DNA of 64,000 nucleotides. Source: Poa pratensis (taxonomy: Eukaryota; Streptophyta; Magnoliopsida; Poales; Poaceae). The stretch lies in assembly GCA_947311845.1 (NCBI GenBank), contig CAMZMU010000048.1:22772431-22836430 (forward strand), in the 5' to 3' direction. The notes below the pieces were generated by a model. That model saw only the letters and a program-made list of their open reading frames with translations. It made no database searches and had not been told where the DNA came from. A program made the translations under genes and the position numbers. Positions 1-10,796 of the stretch are shown here, piece by piece (position 1 is the stretch's first letter; each line of letters begins with the position of its first letter).

Positions 1-31
1 CCCCCCCCCCAACACACACACACACACACAA
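1..31. repeat. C homopolymer plus CA microsatellite
   Basis: Ten C residues are followed by about ten AC dinucleotides. This is a simple repeat at the window edge with no coding content. Confidence 0.95.
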
Positions 32-186
32 ACTTCCCCGTGTTTTGTCTTAGCTTCCAAATAAATTTAGTATTTATGTTACTAGTATCGTGTCTCTGGC
101 ACCACATTGATAACACAATTACCAATGGAACCATATTAGTGGCGTTCCATGAACACCCCACTAGTAGCAAATATGGTACACAACTA

Positions 187-349
187 CTTCCTCCGTTTTT
201 TTAATATAAGATGTTTTAAGTGCTCTACATGTTGTCTATATGCACGTTAAAATGAGTGTACATACACACTAAAATGTGTCCACATATATTTATATGTATG
301 TGCATGTGGACAAATGATAAAACATCTTATATTGAAAAAACAGAGGTAG
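187..349. mobile_element. Stowaway-type MITE
   Basis: Terminal inverted repeats (CTTCCTCCGTTTTTTTAATA and its mirror ending CAGAGGTAG) are flanked by TA on both sides. The inner ends read AAGATGTTTT and AAAACATCTT. It is about 163 bp and has no coding capacity. Confidence 0.85.
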
Positions 350-506
350 TAATAGGCTATTCCCTAGTAGCTAGTGATCTAGCATGTTGGTATGATTTTG
401 TCAGCAAGTATCTTAGCTAGTAATGCAAGAAGCTAATTGATATGAATGATATTTGCTGTGACTAGTTCTAGACATCTAGTAGTCCCTAGTTTGGTGCTAG
501 CAGCTA

Positions 507-629
507 CTCCCTCCGTTCTGAATTAGGTGACTTACATTTGTCTACATGTGAATATATCTAGACGTGTAACATGTCTAGATACATCCACATGTTAAGAAAT
601 GGAAGTCATCTAATTTGAAACGGATGGAT
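507..629. mobile_element. Stowaway-type MITE in unit A
   Basis: It begins CTCCCTCCGTTCTGAATTAG and ends TAATTTGAAACGGATGGAT, with TA target duplications. A related MITE occupies the same place in unit C (10797-10920). Unit B lacks it at the matching site (about 7437-7443). Confidence 0.85.
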
Positions 630-1094
630 TAGTTGTGAATGTTATGTGCAGCTCCATGGTCGGTTCGTAGCATCGTAGTAAGGCAAGAATCAAATTAATG
701 ATATAAATAATATTTGATGTAGCTAGTGCTTAGGTAGTCCGAAAAAGAGATTAACAAGCGCATATGGCGCCAAGGGTAAATATGGACTGTCTGTTTCGTC
801 GATCCGATGGACCAGATTCCTCGTTGATCGACGGACGAAAAGCTAGTTGCGTATGTCCCGTGCAGCTCCATGGTCAGTTCATAGCCATATAATTAAGCAA
901 TCCGGCTTTAAAGTCTGTGGCATACGACAGCTAGTCTAGTGCGGATGGGCTAGTATTTATGCGGGGAAAAGCAAGCTGCAACGTAGCTGCTCTCTGATCT
1001 CATTTCCCATCTTCATCTTCTCTACCTGGTGAGAGCACATAGCTGCTCTCTACCCTTGCTCCATTCCACTCCTAGAAAAGCAAGCTGCGACGTA

Positions 1095-1217
1095 CTCCCT
1101 CTGTTCCAAATTAATTGACTTGGTTTTGCCCAAATATGGATGTATCTATACTTGTTTGATGTCTAGATACATCCATGTGTAACAAAATGTGTGTCAATTA
1201 AATCCGAACGGAGGGAG
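1095..1217. mobile_element. Stowaway-type MITE in unit A core
   Basis: It begins CTCCCTCTGTTCCAAATTAA and ends AACGGAGGGAG, flanked by TA. Units B and D run straight from GCAACGTAG to TATATTGG at this point, so the insertion is specific to unit A. Confidence 0.85.
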
Positions 1218-2077
1218 TAGTATACTGGCTCATTACGTATGAGTTGTTTGATTTTGTCAGAGAGATTATCGCTGGACTTGGATCCCAATAGAGAAAAGGA
1301 AGCGCCACACCTCATTCGGCATGAGCGGCATCAGGGAAAAGCATGTCCCATAACAACTTCCTGAATAGCATGTGGCCCCTCTGATGTGCCCCCAAGGCAC
1401 GTAAAGCTGCATTGTAGAATGCGAGAGGCAAGAGCAAAGCATGTTCCTATATTCAGGCACGAAGCGATCGTTTTGGCTTTACAAACCATTATCTGTGCTT
1501 CCTTCGACATCAAGACTACTGTATTTCTGAAAATGACTTCCACACCCTGCATAACATTCCCCCTAGCTTACTCTACCTTAAAATATGTATGGGAGAATGT
1601 CTAAGTGTTGGTAAGCATGTACGCTAGAAATACTGCTACTCTAATAATAAATCTCTCAGATGACACAAACTGAAACATCTATACTGATACAGGAGGACCA
1701 AAGACACTTAGATATTGAACCCATTTGTAATACAGAAGGTTCAGAATCCATACAGATCGAAAGAAATACTAGTACAGTTGTTAGTCCATGCATGAACATT
1801 TCATTTGCCCCCGATGCATCTTGCCAGGCCATGATTCTTGATCATTCTGATGCCTGGAGGAAAGTAGGCCAGGCCAAGACAACAATGCCAGGCCCATTAA
1901 TTTACATTGCTTCAGAGTCTTTTTTTTTTGCGGGGTAAAGCTGTATTAAATGTTTGAAATAATGTTACAATCTATGTCGGCCTGTCCCTTCAGAGAATCA
2001 GGAACCGAGCCTAACCACACTTGAGTTCTACTCTCTACCATACCAATTCTAGCCAAACCATGACTTAGACTGTGAGT

Positions 2078-4006
2078 TTTTTTAAGAGCAACCATGCATC
2101 TCATTAAGCAAAAATCACGTTTAATGATTTTTTTTTTTTTTGAACAAAGGGAAGGACCCCGAAGGGTCCAGACTGCATTATACGGTGGGCTTACAGATTA
2201 CAACAAAGACCACTAAAGAAAATAAAATTACACCCAAGTCCCTGACTTTTACAAAAAGGACCTTCACAAGAAAATGAGGAATGCAATTCAGTCCTTCTCC
2301 ACCGGGAACGAGCAGCTCGACACAGCAGCCATCGACGCCATCGCCGGGGACAGAGCCACTTGGAGATGGAGCGACACCTAACGCCGCTGCAGAGCTGAGG
2401 AAGGGCCTCCACTGGAGGTTGCATAACCTGTGGCAGCAAAAGCACCACAGGGTGGATGGCTCCATCGGCCAGAAGAAACAGCAGCACCAGATTGCTGCCG
2501 TTGATGAACTCCACCAAGCGCAGTCCGAAGATCTTCCCTAGGAGCAACAGACCGAAGAATCCCGTTCTCCTTTCCGCGTTCACTGCGACATAGGAGAACA
2601 GCCTCCGCCGAATCCAGAGCTCCTCCACAAAACCTGATTCCACACCGCTGCCGGAGAACCATCGCTTCGCCATCAAACTCCAACACCCCGCCACGGGTTG
2701 GAGGAGACCAAGCTTGCAGAAGAACGCCGCGTAGAAATAGGGGCCTGGCCTTATTGAGGAAGCCACCAGATCTCCCCTCCTCCGCCAGCTCCAACCATCG
2801 GAGCACAGACCCGAAGAGAGAAACCAGGCACGAAGCCAGGGCTGGTCAGCACACCCCAACTCCAATCTTCCATCGCGTACCTTATTATGAGAGATGCACG
2901 ACTTCTTCAGCTCCACATACAGCCACGCCTGCCACCATCGAGCTGCAGCAGAGGAGAAGAAAGCCGCGGCGCGGCGGATCTGGCCGCCGAGATCCACCGA
3001 CCGACCCTCAGACGGCACGTAGCCAAAGCACAACAACAGAAACAAAGCCTACCACTACTATTTACAAGCCAAGCAACGCATCCTCGTCCACGCCGAGCGG
3101 CAGCGCCGCCGGAGAGGAGAGGGGAGCGCGCCGGCAGGGAGGAAGGAAGGGGAGAGACGACTCTCAAAACCGAGAGCGGTGGGGGGAGGGGAAAGAAGTG
3201 AAAAAACACAAATCACGTTTAATGAAGCAACACACTTGGAAACTAAAAGACCGACCGTAATAAACTGATTATGCTGAATTTGCAGATAAAATACTAAAAG
3301 ATCGAGAAATATAAAACGATCACTAAGATTTCCTACAGCAGCTACCGTAACCAGCGGCCGCCGCCCAAATCCAGCGACACCGAGACGGACGCCGAGCCTG
3401 CACCATTGGGAACCAGAAAAGTACCATCGCCAATGAGGCTTGGTGAGTCAATGAACATACACTGCATGCAGCGAGGCACATAACACTACGGCACGTCGAT
3501 CGGGGACGTCCTCGTGCTATCTTGGACCAAGATCCGCCGCCTCCCATCGACGAAGTCGGAGAAGAACGACAGATCCACCAGCCCTAGACCAACATCCGCC
3601 TCCAGAAGAACCACCTCGTCACACGGCCGCCAGTGCCGCCATAGTAAACAACACACGCCAGCAACACGCAGAGAAACTGATCTCGTCAGATCTGAAGAAC
3701 ATCGAAAATACATTGCAATCAACTCCGAGACGCCGCCGTGAATGTCGTCACGGGTGGGTGAGAATAAAGTTGAGGCAAATCTATTTGCCCGGGCGCTGCT
3801 CCCACTACCCAACGACGCACCACAGCAAACATAATGTATCTCTAACCCTAATTAGTAGGCGAAAAAATGAGGGCCCCCTCCCTCCTGCCGCTGGAGCGGC
3901 AATCGGAGGGACAGGGAACCAGCGGCCCTCGCCAGCTGAAATCTGGAGGGAGTGAGTTGGTCGCCGCCCGCACGGAGAGACGAAAGGGTTTTGTGAGACC
4001 TCCTTT
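2078..4006 (-). mobile_element. Outer poly(A) retroposon, minus orientation, with 10-bp TSD
   Basis: A run of seven T follows GACTGTGAGT at 2068-2077, and the same ten bases recur at 4007-4016. That is the signature of a non-LTR retrotransposon or retroposon inserted with its poly(A) tail to the left. The element is interrupted by a second retroposon at 2128-3209, so its own length is only about 830 bp. Its far end is GC-rich and UTR-like. I recognise no reverse transcriptase, so it is a non-autonomous or processed sequence. Confidence 0.7.
2128..3209 (-). mobile_element. Inner poly(A) retroposon nested in the outer one, 16-bp TSD
   Basis: Fourteen T residues start right after AAATCACGTTTAATGA (2112-2127), and the identical 16 bases recur at 3210-3225. 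The element is therefore about 1.08 kb, read on the minus strand with its poly(A) tail at the left. On that strand it opens with a CT-rich, 5'-UTR-like leader. A minus-strand open frame at 3045-2191 has no recognisable domain. It could be a retroposed cellular transcript or a non-autonomous LINE derivative. No reverse transcriptase or endonuclease motif is visible. Confidence 0.8.
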
Positions 4007-4453
4007 GACTGTGAGTCTGGAAAAGCAAATCCGTGTGTCAACGAGGTAACCCGCTAGCTATGCTAACATCTCCATATTACATCTGCGGTGTACCTGCACG
4101 AATCACGAGTTGAGGCAACTAGTTAGCTGCACGTTAATCACGCGCCAATCCCAATCAGTGTTTGTCTCTTAGCTTCCAAATCTCTACTATATAATATGGC
4201 TACAGGTGATGGTTGGTACGTTTTTCACTTTTCGATTCTGCCCCTGCGTTTTGGGAGATATTACAGCACTGCCACCGGAAAGTGAGAATAACGATTCGTA
4301 TTTGACGGATGCAACATTATAATATTATTTTGAGAGACAAGATCGTGGCCTGGCGCTGGGTGGAGGCCGGGGGCCATAGTGGTGTCGGCCGGAGGCGGGA
4401 CGAGAGGCCGGGGTTAGTCGATCCTGGACCACGTCGCTGCCGTAAACTACCAC

Positions 4454-6034
4454 ATGTCCACGCTCAACCCTCCTCTTCCTCTGCAACGCCCTTCCGCCGC
4501 CCAAGCGTGCTGCTTGCTTGGTGAGATGCAGGCCAGGTCAACGGCCTATGCTGCGCTCACCGCCAAGGACGGCTGCTGCGGCGGCTCGCTCCTCGTCGCC
4601 AATGCGCTCCTCGGCATGTACGTCAAGTGCGGATGCTTGGAGGACGCCCTGAAGGTGTTCGACGTGATGGAGCAGCGCGACGTGTCCTCGTGGAACACGG
4701 TGCTCTCGGGCCTGGTCCAGCTGGGAAGGCACAAGGAGGCGTTTCAGCTGTTCCGGGACATGAGGACGGGCGGTGTTGCCGCTGACCGTTTTTCTCTGTC
4801 GGCGCTCCTGACAGCGGCTGCCGAGGGGTTCAGCCTGCCTCACGGGGCAGCGGTGCACGCTCTGTCTCTCAAGTCCGGGCTGGAGGCTGATTTGAGTGTT
4901 GGCAATGCGCTCATTGGGTTTTATGCCGAGCATGGTGATTCTGTAGAGGATGTCGTTGGTGTGTTTCAGAGGATGCCGGTGAAGGACGTAATTTCATGGA
5001 CTGAGTTACTCAATGGATACATGGAGTTTGGGTTAGTTGACAAGGCTCTGGGTGTGTTTGATCGGATGCCCGAGAGGAACTTTGTTACATACAATATTGT
5101 TCTGACTGGATTTTGTCAGAACAGGGAAGGTGTCCGTGTCACTTTTGCTAAGAACTAAGAAGGCAGGGCTGCGTGGACTGGGCTTGTTTAGGCAAATGCT
5201 GGAGAACGGGTTGGAGATGTCGGATGTTACAGTGACCGGTGTCCTGAATGCTTGTGCTATTGCTGCCGATAGGAAGATGAGCGAGCAGGTTCACACATTT
5301 GTGATCAAGTGTGGCTGTGGTTCAACTCCTTGGATTGATGCCGCATTGATAGACATGTGCATCAAGTGTGGCAGGTCCGGAGATGCACGTCTGTTGTTTG
5401 AGCATTGGTGCCACCAGGAGAGCTTTCACATTGCTTGGAACTCTTTGCTACTTGCTAGCTTCAGAGATGGAGAGTATGAAAAAGCATTTTCCATCTTCCT
5501 TAAAATGTTTAGAAACAGTGATATTCAATTCATCGATGAGTTCATGGTGACTACTGTTCTTGGAGTTTGTGGTGCTTTAGGCTTTGCCGAACTTGGAAAG
5601 CAACTGCATTCCTTTGCTGCAAAATCTGGGCTTTTGCGTGCATGTGGAGTTGGTAATTCAGTCATCAGTATGTATGGCAAGTGCGGACAATTGGAAAATG
5701 CAGTCAATTTCTTTGAGCGAATGCCTCACCGAGACCTTGTGTCTTGGAATGCGCTGGTCACTGCTCATCTTCTCCATCGGGGAGGAGATGAGATATTGAA
5801 CATATGGTCTGAAATGGAGAAATTGATCATCAACCTGATTCCATTACCTTTCTTCTGATCATATCAGCTTGCAGTTACACAAGGTCAGATTCTGCAGATA
5901 CATGTATGGAACTGTTTCATTGTATATCAAGTGCATATAACATTGAACCTGCCATGGAGTATTTTTGTTCTGTTACAGGAATATCGTCAGATAGTAACGT
6001 TGCCTCGCATTTCCTATCCAGTGACTTGATCTAG
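4454..6034 (+). pseudogene. EMB175-like pentatricopeptide repeat protein, broken and C-terminally truncated
   Basis: This encodes PLS-type PPR repeats, for example MEQRDVSSWNTVLSGLVQLG near 4670-4730 and MPVKDVISWTELLNGYMEFG near 4975-5030. Intact family members are organellar RNA-binding proteins. Order and content resemble the Arabidopsis EMB175 (At5g03800) type; this rests on recalled similarity, not a search. The first frame (4454-5158) is broken by a 7-bp tandem duplication (CTAAGAA twice, about 5147-5160). The second (to 5858) is broken by loss of one base near 5823. The third ends at 6034, just after the motif EPAMEYF, so the last repeats and any E/DYW domain are missing. There are no introns, as usual for PPR genes. 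It lies wholly inside the Helitron, in the same orientation, so it is a captured fragment. Confidence 0.85.
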
Positions 6035-7133
6035 CTAGCTTTAGATTTTTTTGTGGATTAGAGTACTGTGGGAATTACGGGCAGCTCAATTACATGTCAT
6101 AGAGTAGTATGGTACTGCACTTCTAGATGATGGCATGCTACCAATTCATAGGACTTGATCTACCTAGCTGTGTTTTACAGACCAACTACACTGCGCAAGA
6201 AATAAATGTTACTCCTTTTACTTTACTCTGTAATTCTTTGTGGAGTGTTCGAGTTCTATGCTTTCAGGCCCCCCTTATATTCCTCGCGATATGGAATAGT
6301 AGTTATGATAATATTACACCATGAAAAAATTCACAGGATGCTACGCGGATATTGCTTTTGACATGGGGGAAAAACTTCACTGTGGTGTTAAGTTTCTATG
6401 GACCTCTGTGTTTTCTAACTGAACACTTTATCCTGTAAAGGTAGGTGATATGATTTTAATGATCATTGTAGTCTTAGCCTTGAAGCCTTGAAGCCTTGAA
6501 GCTCAAATCTTTTTCAGGATTCCTTATTCTGCATTCAAAGCTGAGGCTTGATTAATCATTAGCGGTTCAAACTTGCAAGTACATTCTTTGGTGGATCGTG
6601 ATTTGCCTGATGACTTGATGAGTGAGGTCCATTTTGTTTGAAGATTTCGAGTCTATGTTTGGCCTTGATAAATAGCAGCTATTAACATTGTGTTTTAATG
6701 TTGTGTGTTTGATTGTTCATCTAAATGTGGCTGTGGAAAACATGTGTGGCATATGTGGTTCAGTAGGAGGACCTGAGATGTTAAGTATGTCGTGTGTTTA
6801 TTTTTGAGTTTGTGGTTTTCTCATCTATTGTATATCAACATGATGTTCTTGCACCAATAAGGCTCGCATTGGCTTGTGTTTATTTTTTATGAACGAAGGA
6901 GGGCTCGGACACATGAATGTTTTCTTGCATTATTTTCCTGGTGGAGATCCTATATGAATATTTCGCTTCTCGTCACTCTTGTTTGAACTAAATAATTCAT
7001 GTATTTGTGTCCATATCATGTGTTAACCATAATAACTCAATCCGCTTGATTATAAAATAACCTCGTTCCACATGCTATTGGTTTTCAATAGTGAATTTCT
7101 CCTTGGTCTAATAAATATTCAACAAAAAACAGT
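6035..7133 (+). other. Helitron 3' non-coding part
   Basis: AT-rich sequence lies between the PPR fragment and the terminal hairpin. It may include the captured gene's 3' flank. A short triple repeat of CTTGAAGCC sits near 6479. No second captured gene was recognised. Confidence 0.6.
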
Positions 7134-7189
7134 CCGTAGCAACGCACGGGTATGTTTGCTAGTACATTTAGTATTTATGTTACGTACTA

Positions 7190-7270
7190 CTCCCTCCGTG
7201 TCTTAATATAAGACGTTTCGGTAGCTCAAATTAAGCTACCAAAATGTTTTATATTTAGTTACAGAGGAAG
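7190..7270. mobile_element. Short Stowaway-type MITE
   Basis: An 81-bp element begins CTCCCTCCGTGTCTTAATAT and ends TTACAGAGGAAG, flanked by TA. An internal inverted pair (GGTAGCTCAAATTAAGCTACC) forms the loop. It lies 27 bp downstream of the Helitron end. Confidence 0.8.
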
Positions 7271-8377
7271 TAGTAGTATCGTGTCTCTGTTGCGACAGCG
7301 TAACACAGTTACCAATGGCACCATATTAGTGGTGTGCCACAAACACGCCACTAATATGGTGTTCCCTACGAGTGATGACTTCGTCAGCAAGTACGTATGA
7401 ATAATGTTTGCTGTAACTCCTAGTTTGGTGGTAGCAGCTACTTGCGCATGTCATGTGCAGCTCCATGGTCAGTTCGTAGCCATATAAATGGGACATGTAC
7501 AACACCATATAAGAATAATTAAGCAATCTGGCTTTAAAGTATGTAGTGTACAACAGGCCAACAGCTAGCCCACTAAGGATGAGCTAGTATTTATATGGGG
7601 AGTGCACCACCGGTTCCCATCTTCATCTGTTCTAGGAGTACCTGGTAAGAGGCTAAGAGCACACATAGCTGCTCTCTGATCTCTCTGCCCCTGATCCATT
7701 CCCTCCTGGAAAAGCAGGCTGCAACGTAGTATATTGGCTCATTACGTATGAGTTGTTTGATTTTGTTAGCAAGATTGCGATGCACTTGAATCCCAATTTC
7801 CAAGAGAGAAAAGGAAGAAGTGCACCTCATTCGGCATGAGCGGCATCAGGAAATCATGTCTCTCAGACTTTCTCCCCACCACAGCTCCCTGAATGGGATT
7901 TGGCACATCTTATGTGCCCTAAAGCACGTCAAGCCGCGTTATAGAACGACAGAGGAGATAAGAAAGCAGGTTGAAACGATCATTTTGGCCTTACAAACCA
8001 TTACCAGTGCCCCCCTTCAACATCAACACCGCTAGATCTCAGCACATGGCTTCCATAAGGCAAAGGTTTTGCCTTTGTTTCAAAAAAATACCCTGCAAAA
8101 CATTCCCCCTAGCTTACCGCACCTTAAAATGTGTATCGGAGAATGTTAAGTGTTGGTATAGAATGCAGGCTAGAAATACTGCCATCTGCTGCCATTGCTA
8201 CTAATCAATGTCTCAGACAACAAAAAACTGAAGCCATTTGTAATAGAAAAGAGTTTCAGAATCCATATAGATCGAAAGAAATAGTAGTGTTGTTAGTTCG
8301 TGCATGAACATTTCATTTGCCCCCAATGCATCCTGTCAGGCCAGGACTTCTTGATCATTTGCCCCCGATGTATCCTG

Positions 8378-9085
8378 CCAGGCACTATATTTCTTGCGGG
8401 TTGCGAGTCATACTAGAATTCTGCCCACTCCTTGTCTCCGATTTGGGTCGGCCCATTTGTACCTTTTTTTCGTTTCTTTTTTCCCCTCATTTCGTTTCTT
8501 CTTCCCTTTTTATTTTTTTGTTTCGGTTAAAATTATTTTTTAAAATAATCTGAAATACAATTTTAAAATCGAGAAAATTTGAACCTGATTTTTAAAGTTA
8601 CTGATTTTTTTCAAATTAGTTTTTTTTCTTTTTTCTTATATTTTAAAAATGTTCATTTCTATAAAATTGGTTTAAATTTGAACTATTTATTTCAAAAAAG
8701 TCCAGATTTGAAAATGGTCCAGATTTCTGTAGATTTTTAAAAAATGTTCATAGTTAAAAATTGCTCATTTTTAAAATTGTTCAGATTTGGAAATGTTCAT
8801 TTTACAAAATTCAGATCCTAGTAAATGATTCAAATTCCAAAAATATTCATTTTTACATAGTGTCAAATAAGGATTCTCTCAGACCAAAAAGGCAAAAAGA
8901 ATAAAAATAAATAAAATTGTCATGTATCATCCAGAAATAAAAAACATAAAACCGAAAAAGAAATAAAATTGAAAAAGAAGTAACCCCAAATGTGAGCCGG
9001 CTCATGTGGGGAATCTTCGCACAAGTCGGTTCCTAAGCTCAAAGCGAGGTAAAGGGGAACCCTACATGGAGGCAAGCGGGCCGGG
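8378..9085. mobile_element. Insertion of about 700 bp specific to unit B, unclassified
   Basis: Units A and D read continuously from CCTGCCAGGCCATGA to CAGGCCAAGACAACAAT. Unit B instead has about 700 bp between CCTGCCAGGC and GGGCCAAGACAACAAT. The insert holds a pyrimidine-rich stretch and an AT-rich part (8540-8880) with repeated AAAATGTTCA-like words. No termini or protein signature allowed classification. Confidence 0.5.
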
Positions 9086-9167
9086 CCAAGACAACAATGC
9101 ATAAAGGCCCATTAATTTTCATTTCTTCAGTTCAGATAGGGCGTTGCGCCAGCTGCCAGGAAAGCGC

Positions 9168-9226
9168 ACGTCAGAGTAGCTCCATCTATGCTGACGTACG
9201 TCGGAGTAGCTCCATCTATGCGGACA
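9168..9226 (+). repeat. Two-copy 30-bp tandem repeat
   Basis: The phrase GTAGCTCCATCTATGC with flanking CGTC(A/G)GA occurs twice in direct succession, with a period of about 30 bp. Confidence 0.8.
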
Positions 9227-10102
9227 TCTCCATTAGGGATATTAAAACTGCACAAAGAGGGGGCCTTCCATGAGCCCAGTTATTTTGGCCGTAAGTTTGC
9301 TATTCCCAATCATTAACAACCATTAGAGGTGCCCATTGTTCACAATTGGCTCGCTCCTGCGGCAGATGTCCCATAAACCGCCACTCTCGAAAACAAATCG
9401 ATTCCTTGTGGTTTGATCTCGGATAGCGGTTGTGATATTGCCACGTTCCCGCACCCCACCCCACCCTCCCCGCAGCCCGCACCCACCATCCTGCACCGAG
9501 GGCAAAAAACTAGGTGCACGTTACCCCTGCCTCTCCTCCTCCGCGGCTGCATCCACCCTCCTCGACGGTGCCTACAACCTACGCCGCCACACGCCACCAT
9601 CTAATGTCCTCCCGTTCAGCCGCAGCCGCTCCGTATGATCCCCGAACCATCCTTATTCCTCGCCCTCCTTCTCTCTATGCCCTCACAACACCACCAGCCT
9701 ACCTCCGGCCCTCGCGATTCGCTAGCGCCCCTAGGATGTATCGTGTTCCTAGGCTCCAACGGTGGCGAGGGGAACGACAAGAGGCCGACTCAGACTGGGC
9801 CATCCATGTCGGCGGGTTGTGGGCGCCACTTTCGGCTGTGAGGGGATAGGTCGGCGATCGTGGACTTGAGGACGCTCATGGTGACTGACGACTGGATGGA
9901 CAAAAACTCCATGCTGATTTTTTGAATTTGTTTTGTTGAAATTTCTCATGTAGTAACTAGTAATGGACTAAAAGTCCCTTAATATTGTTAAATAGGGTGG
10001 AGAGGATGCACATTCACAAGGACCCCATTTGACGAGAAGTAAAAATGTCCCCATTATACAGGTATTTGTCCCTAATGAGGTTAGCCCAAAGCCCGTACTC
10101 AT
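9227..10102. other. Unit B distal part, no gene recognised
   Basis: This is a pyrimidine- and C-rich stretch (9440-9740) that yields open frames of low complexity on both strands. I found no domain, splice pattern or terminal repeats here. Confidence 0.5.
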
Positions 10103-10156
10103 TTTGTGTCAGCTTCCAAATCGCCACTGATACACTTACCAGTGAACCTAAGTAGA

Positions 10157-10308
10157 AATTAGCGGACCCAGGAATATTTAAAGCAAAGGCAAAATGTTAA
10201 CTTAAAGACTTAAGATGCTAATAGTTGGTTTAATATCCATGAAAATACGTTGTGCCGGCCGGAAGCCCATGCGAGTGCCCGGGCAGCAGGGGCGCTGGAC
10301 CCGCCACT
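10157..10308. mobile_element. Possible hAT-like MITE in unit C
   Basis: AGCGGACCCAGG at the left and CTGGACCCGCCACTG at the right form imperfect inverted ends, and the sequence between them is absent from units A, B and D. I could not define a clean target duplication. Confidence 0.35.
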
Positions 10309-10370
10309 GTACGTAGTACAAACATGTGTCTAGTAGCAAAAATGACACACCACTAATAGGCTATTCACTA

Positions 10371-10484
10371 CTCACTCCGTTTCAAAATAGATGACTTCAA
10401 TTTGATCCGTATCTAGACTTGTTACACATCTAGATACATCCGCATGTAGATAAATGGAAGTAAACTAATTTGGAACGGAAGGAG
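10371..10484. mobile_element. Stowaway-type MITE in unit C
   Basis: It begins CTCACTCCGTTTCAAAATAG and ends TTTGGAACGGAAGGAG, flanked by TA. A TCTAGATACATCC word typical of this MITE family lies in the interior. Confidence 0.85.
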
Positions 10485-10796
10485 TACTTATAATTAGCAT
10501 GTTGGCATAACTTCCGTAAAGAAATATTCATCGGCACATATCTTAGCTACTCTGAACCCTAAACGCTAAAGCCCCGCTTGGATTCCGTTCAATATTACGG
10601 CACCGTAATTCTTTCCACGCGGACGCCGGATTTCAAGCGGGAGGTTAGATGGTCCTAAAACTGCACGATCCTATTGACTAAAATTCAGGGAACCAATCGG
10701 GCCCAAAAGGAGTAGTAAGGTAAGAAGCTAATTAGTGATATGAATAATATTTGCTGTAGCTAGTCATGGTAGTCCCTAGTTTAATGGTAGCAACTA

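Larger units (their letters stand above)
40..4157 (+). repeat. Tandem unit A of a four-copy non-coding array
   Basis: This is the first of four head-to-tail related units. Each starts with a block reading roughly TGTTTTGTCTTAGCTTCC followed by TTTAGTATTTATG. It continues through a promoter-like stretch (GCTTTAAAGTCTGT, then TAGTATTTATGCGGG near 950) and a conserved core near 970-1900, which contains CTCATTCGGCATGAGCGG at about 1311. The tail (4085-4157) matches the tail of unit D (30385-30461). Without its nested retroposons (2078-4006) the unit is about 2.2 kb. Reading frames in the core are not shared between copies, so I see no protein gene. A spliced non-coding transcript is possible but not shown. 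Confidence 0.7.
4181..7162 (+). mobile_element. Non-autonomous Helitron carrying a PPR gene fragment
   Basis: The left end is TCTCTACTATATAATATGG. The right end is a short hairpin, CCGTAGCAACGCACGG (7134-7149, six paired bases with one bulge), then nine bases, then CTAG at 7159-7162. The element sits between A (4180) and T (7163) with no target duplication, as Helitrons do. Units A (52-75) and D (12131-12155) show the uninterrupted sequence across this exact A-T junction. There is no Rep/helicase gene, so the element is non-autonomous. The hairpin-CTAG layout and A/T target are known Helitron features. The cargo is the PPR pseudogene at 4454-6034. Confidence 0.88.
4158..10102 (+). repeat. Tandem unit B, carrying the Helitron
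   Basis: The second copy of the unit is broken after its first 23 bases by the Helitron (4181-7162). It resumes at 7163 with TACATTTAGTATTTATG. Its core (7440-8377) matches units A and D, with CTCATTCGGCATGAGCGG near 7829 and TTAAGCAATC followed by GGCTTTAAAGT near 7520. A further insertion of about 700 bp lies at 8378-9085. The tail near 10020 (GACCCCATTTGAC, AAAATGTCC) resembles the tail of unit C. Confidence 0.65.

Noticed and set aside
380..400. Partial resemblance of GATCTAGCATGTTGG in unit A to the miR167 complement
   Set aside because: Only part matches, it is not kept in the other units, and there is no hairpin partner.
1919..1990. Third small poly-T retroposon with a TTCAGAG duplication
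   Set aside because: The 7-bp match is short and the segment is only about 70 bp; it could be chance.
2191..3045. Minus-strand open frame of 284 codons
   Set aside because: It lies inside the inner retroposon, has no domain and has skewed composition. It is probably an untranslated-region-like open frame rather than a gene.
7820..8035. Conserved small protein in the tandem-unit core (HLIRHERHQE frame)
   Set aside because: The frame matches over a few residues in units A, B and D but is broken by different stops and indels, so conservation is at DNA level only.
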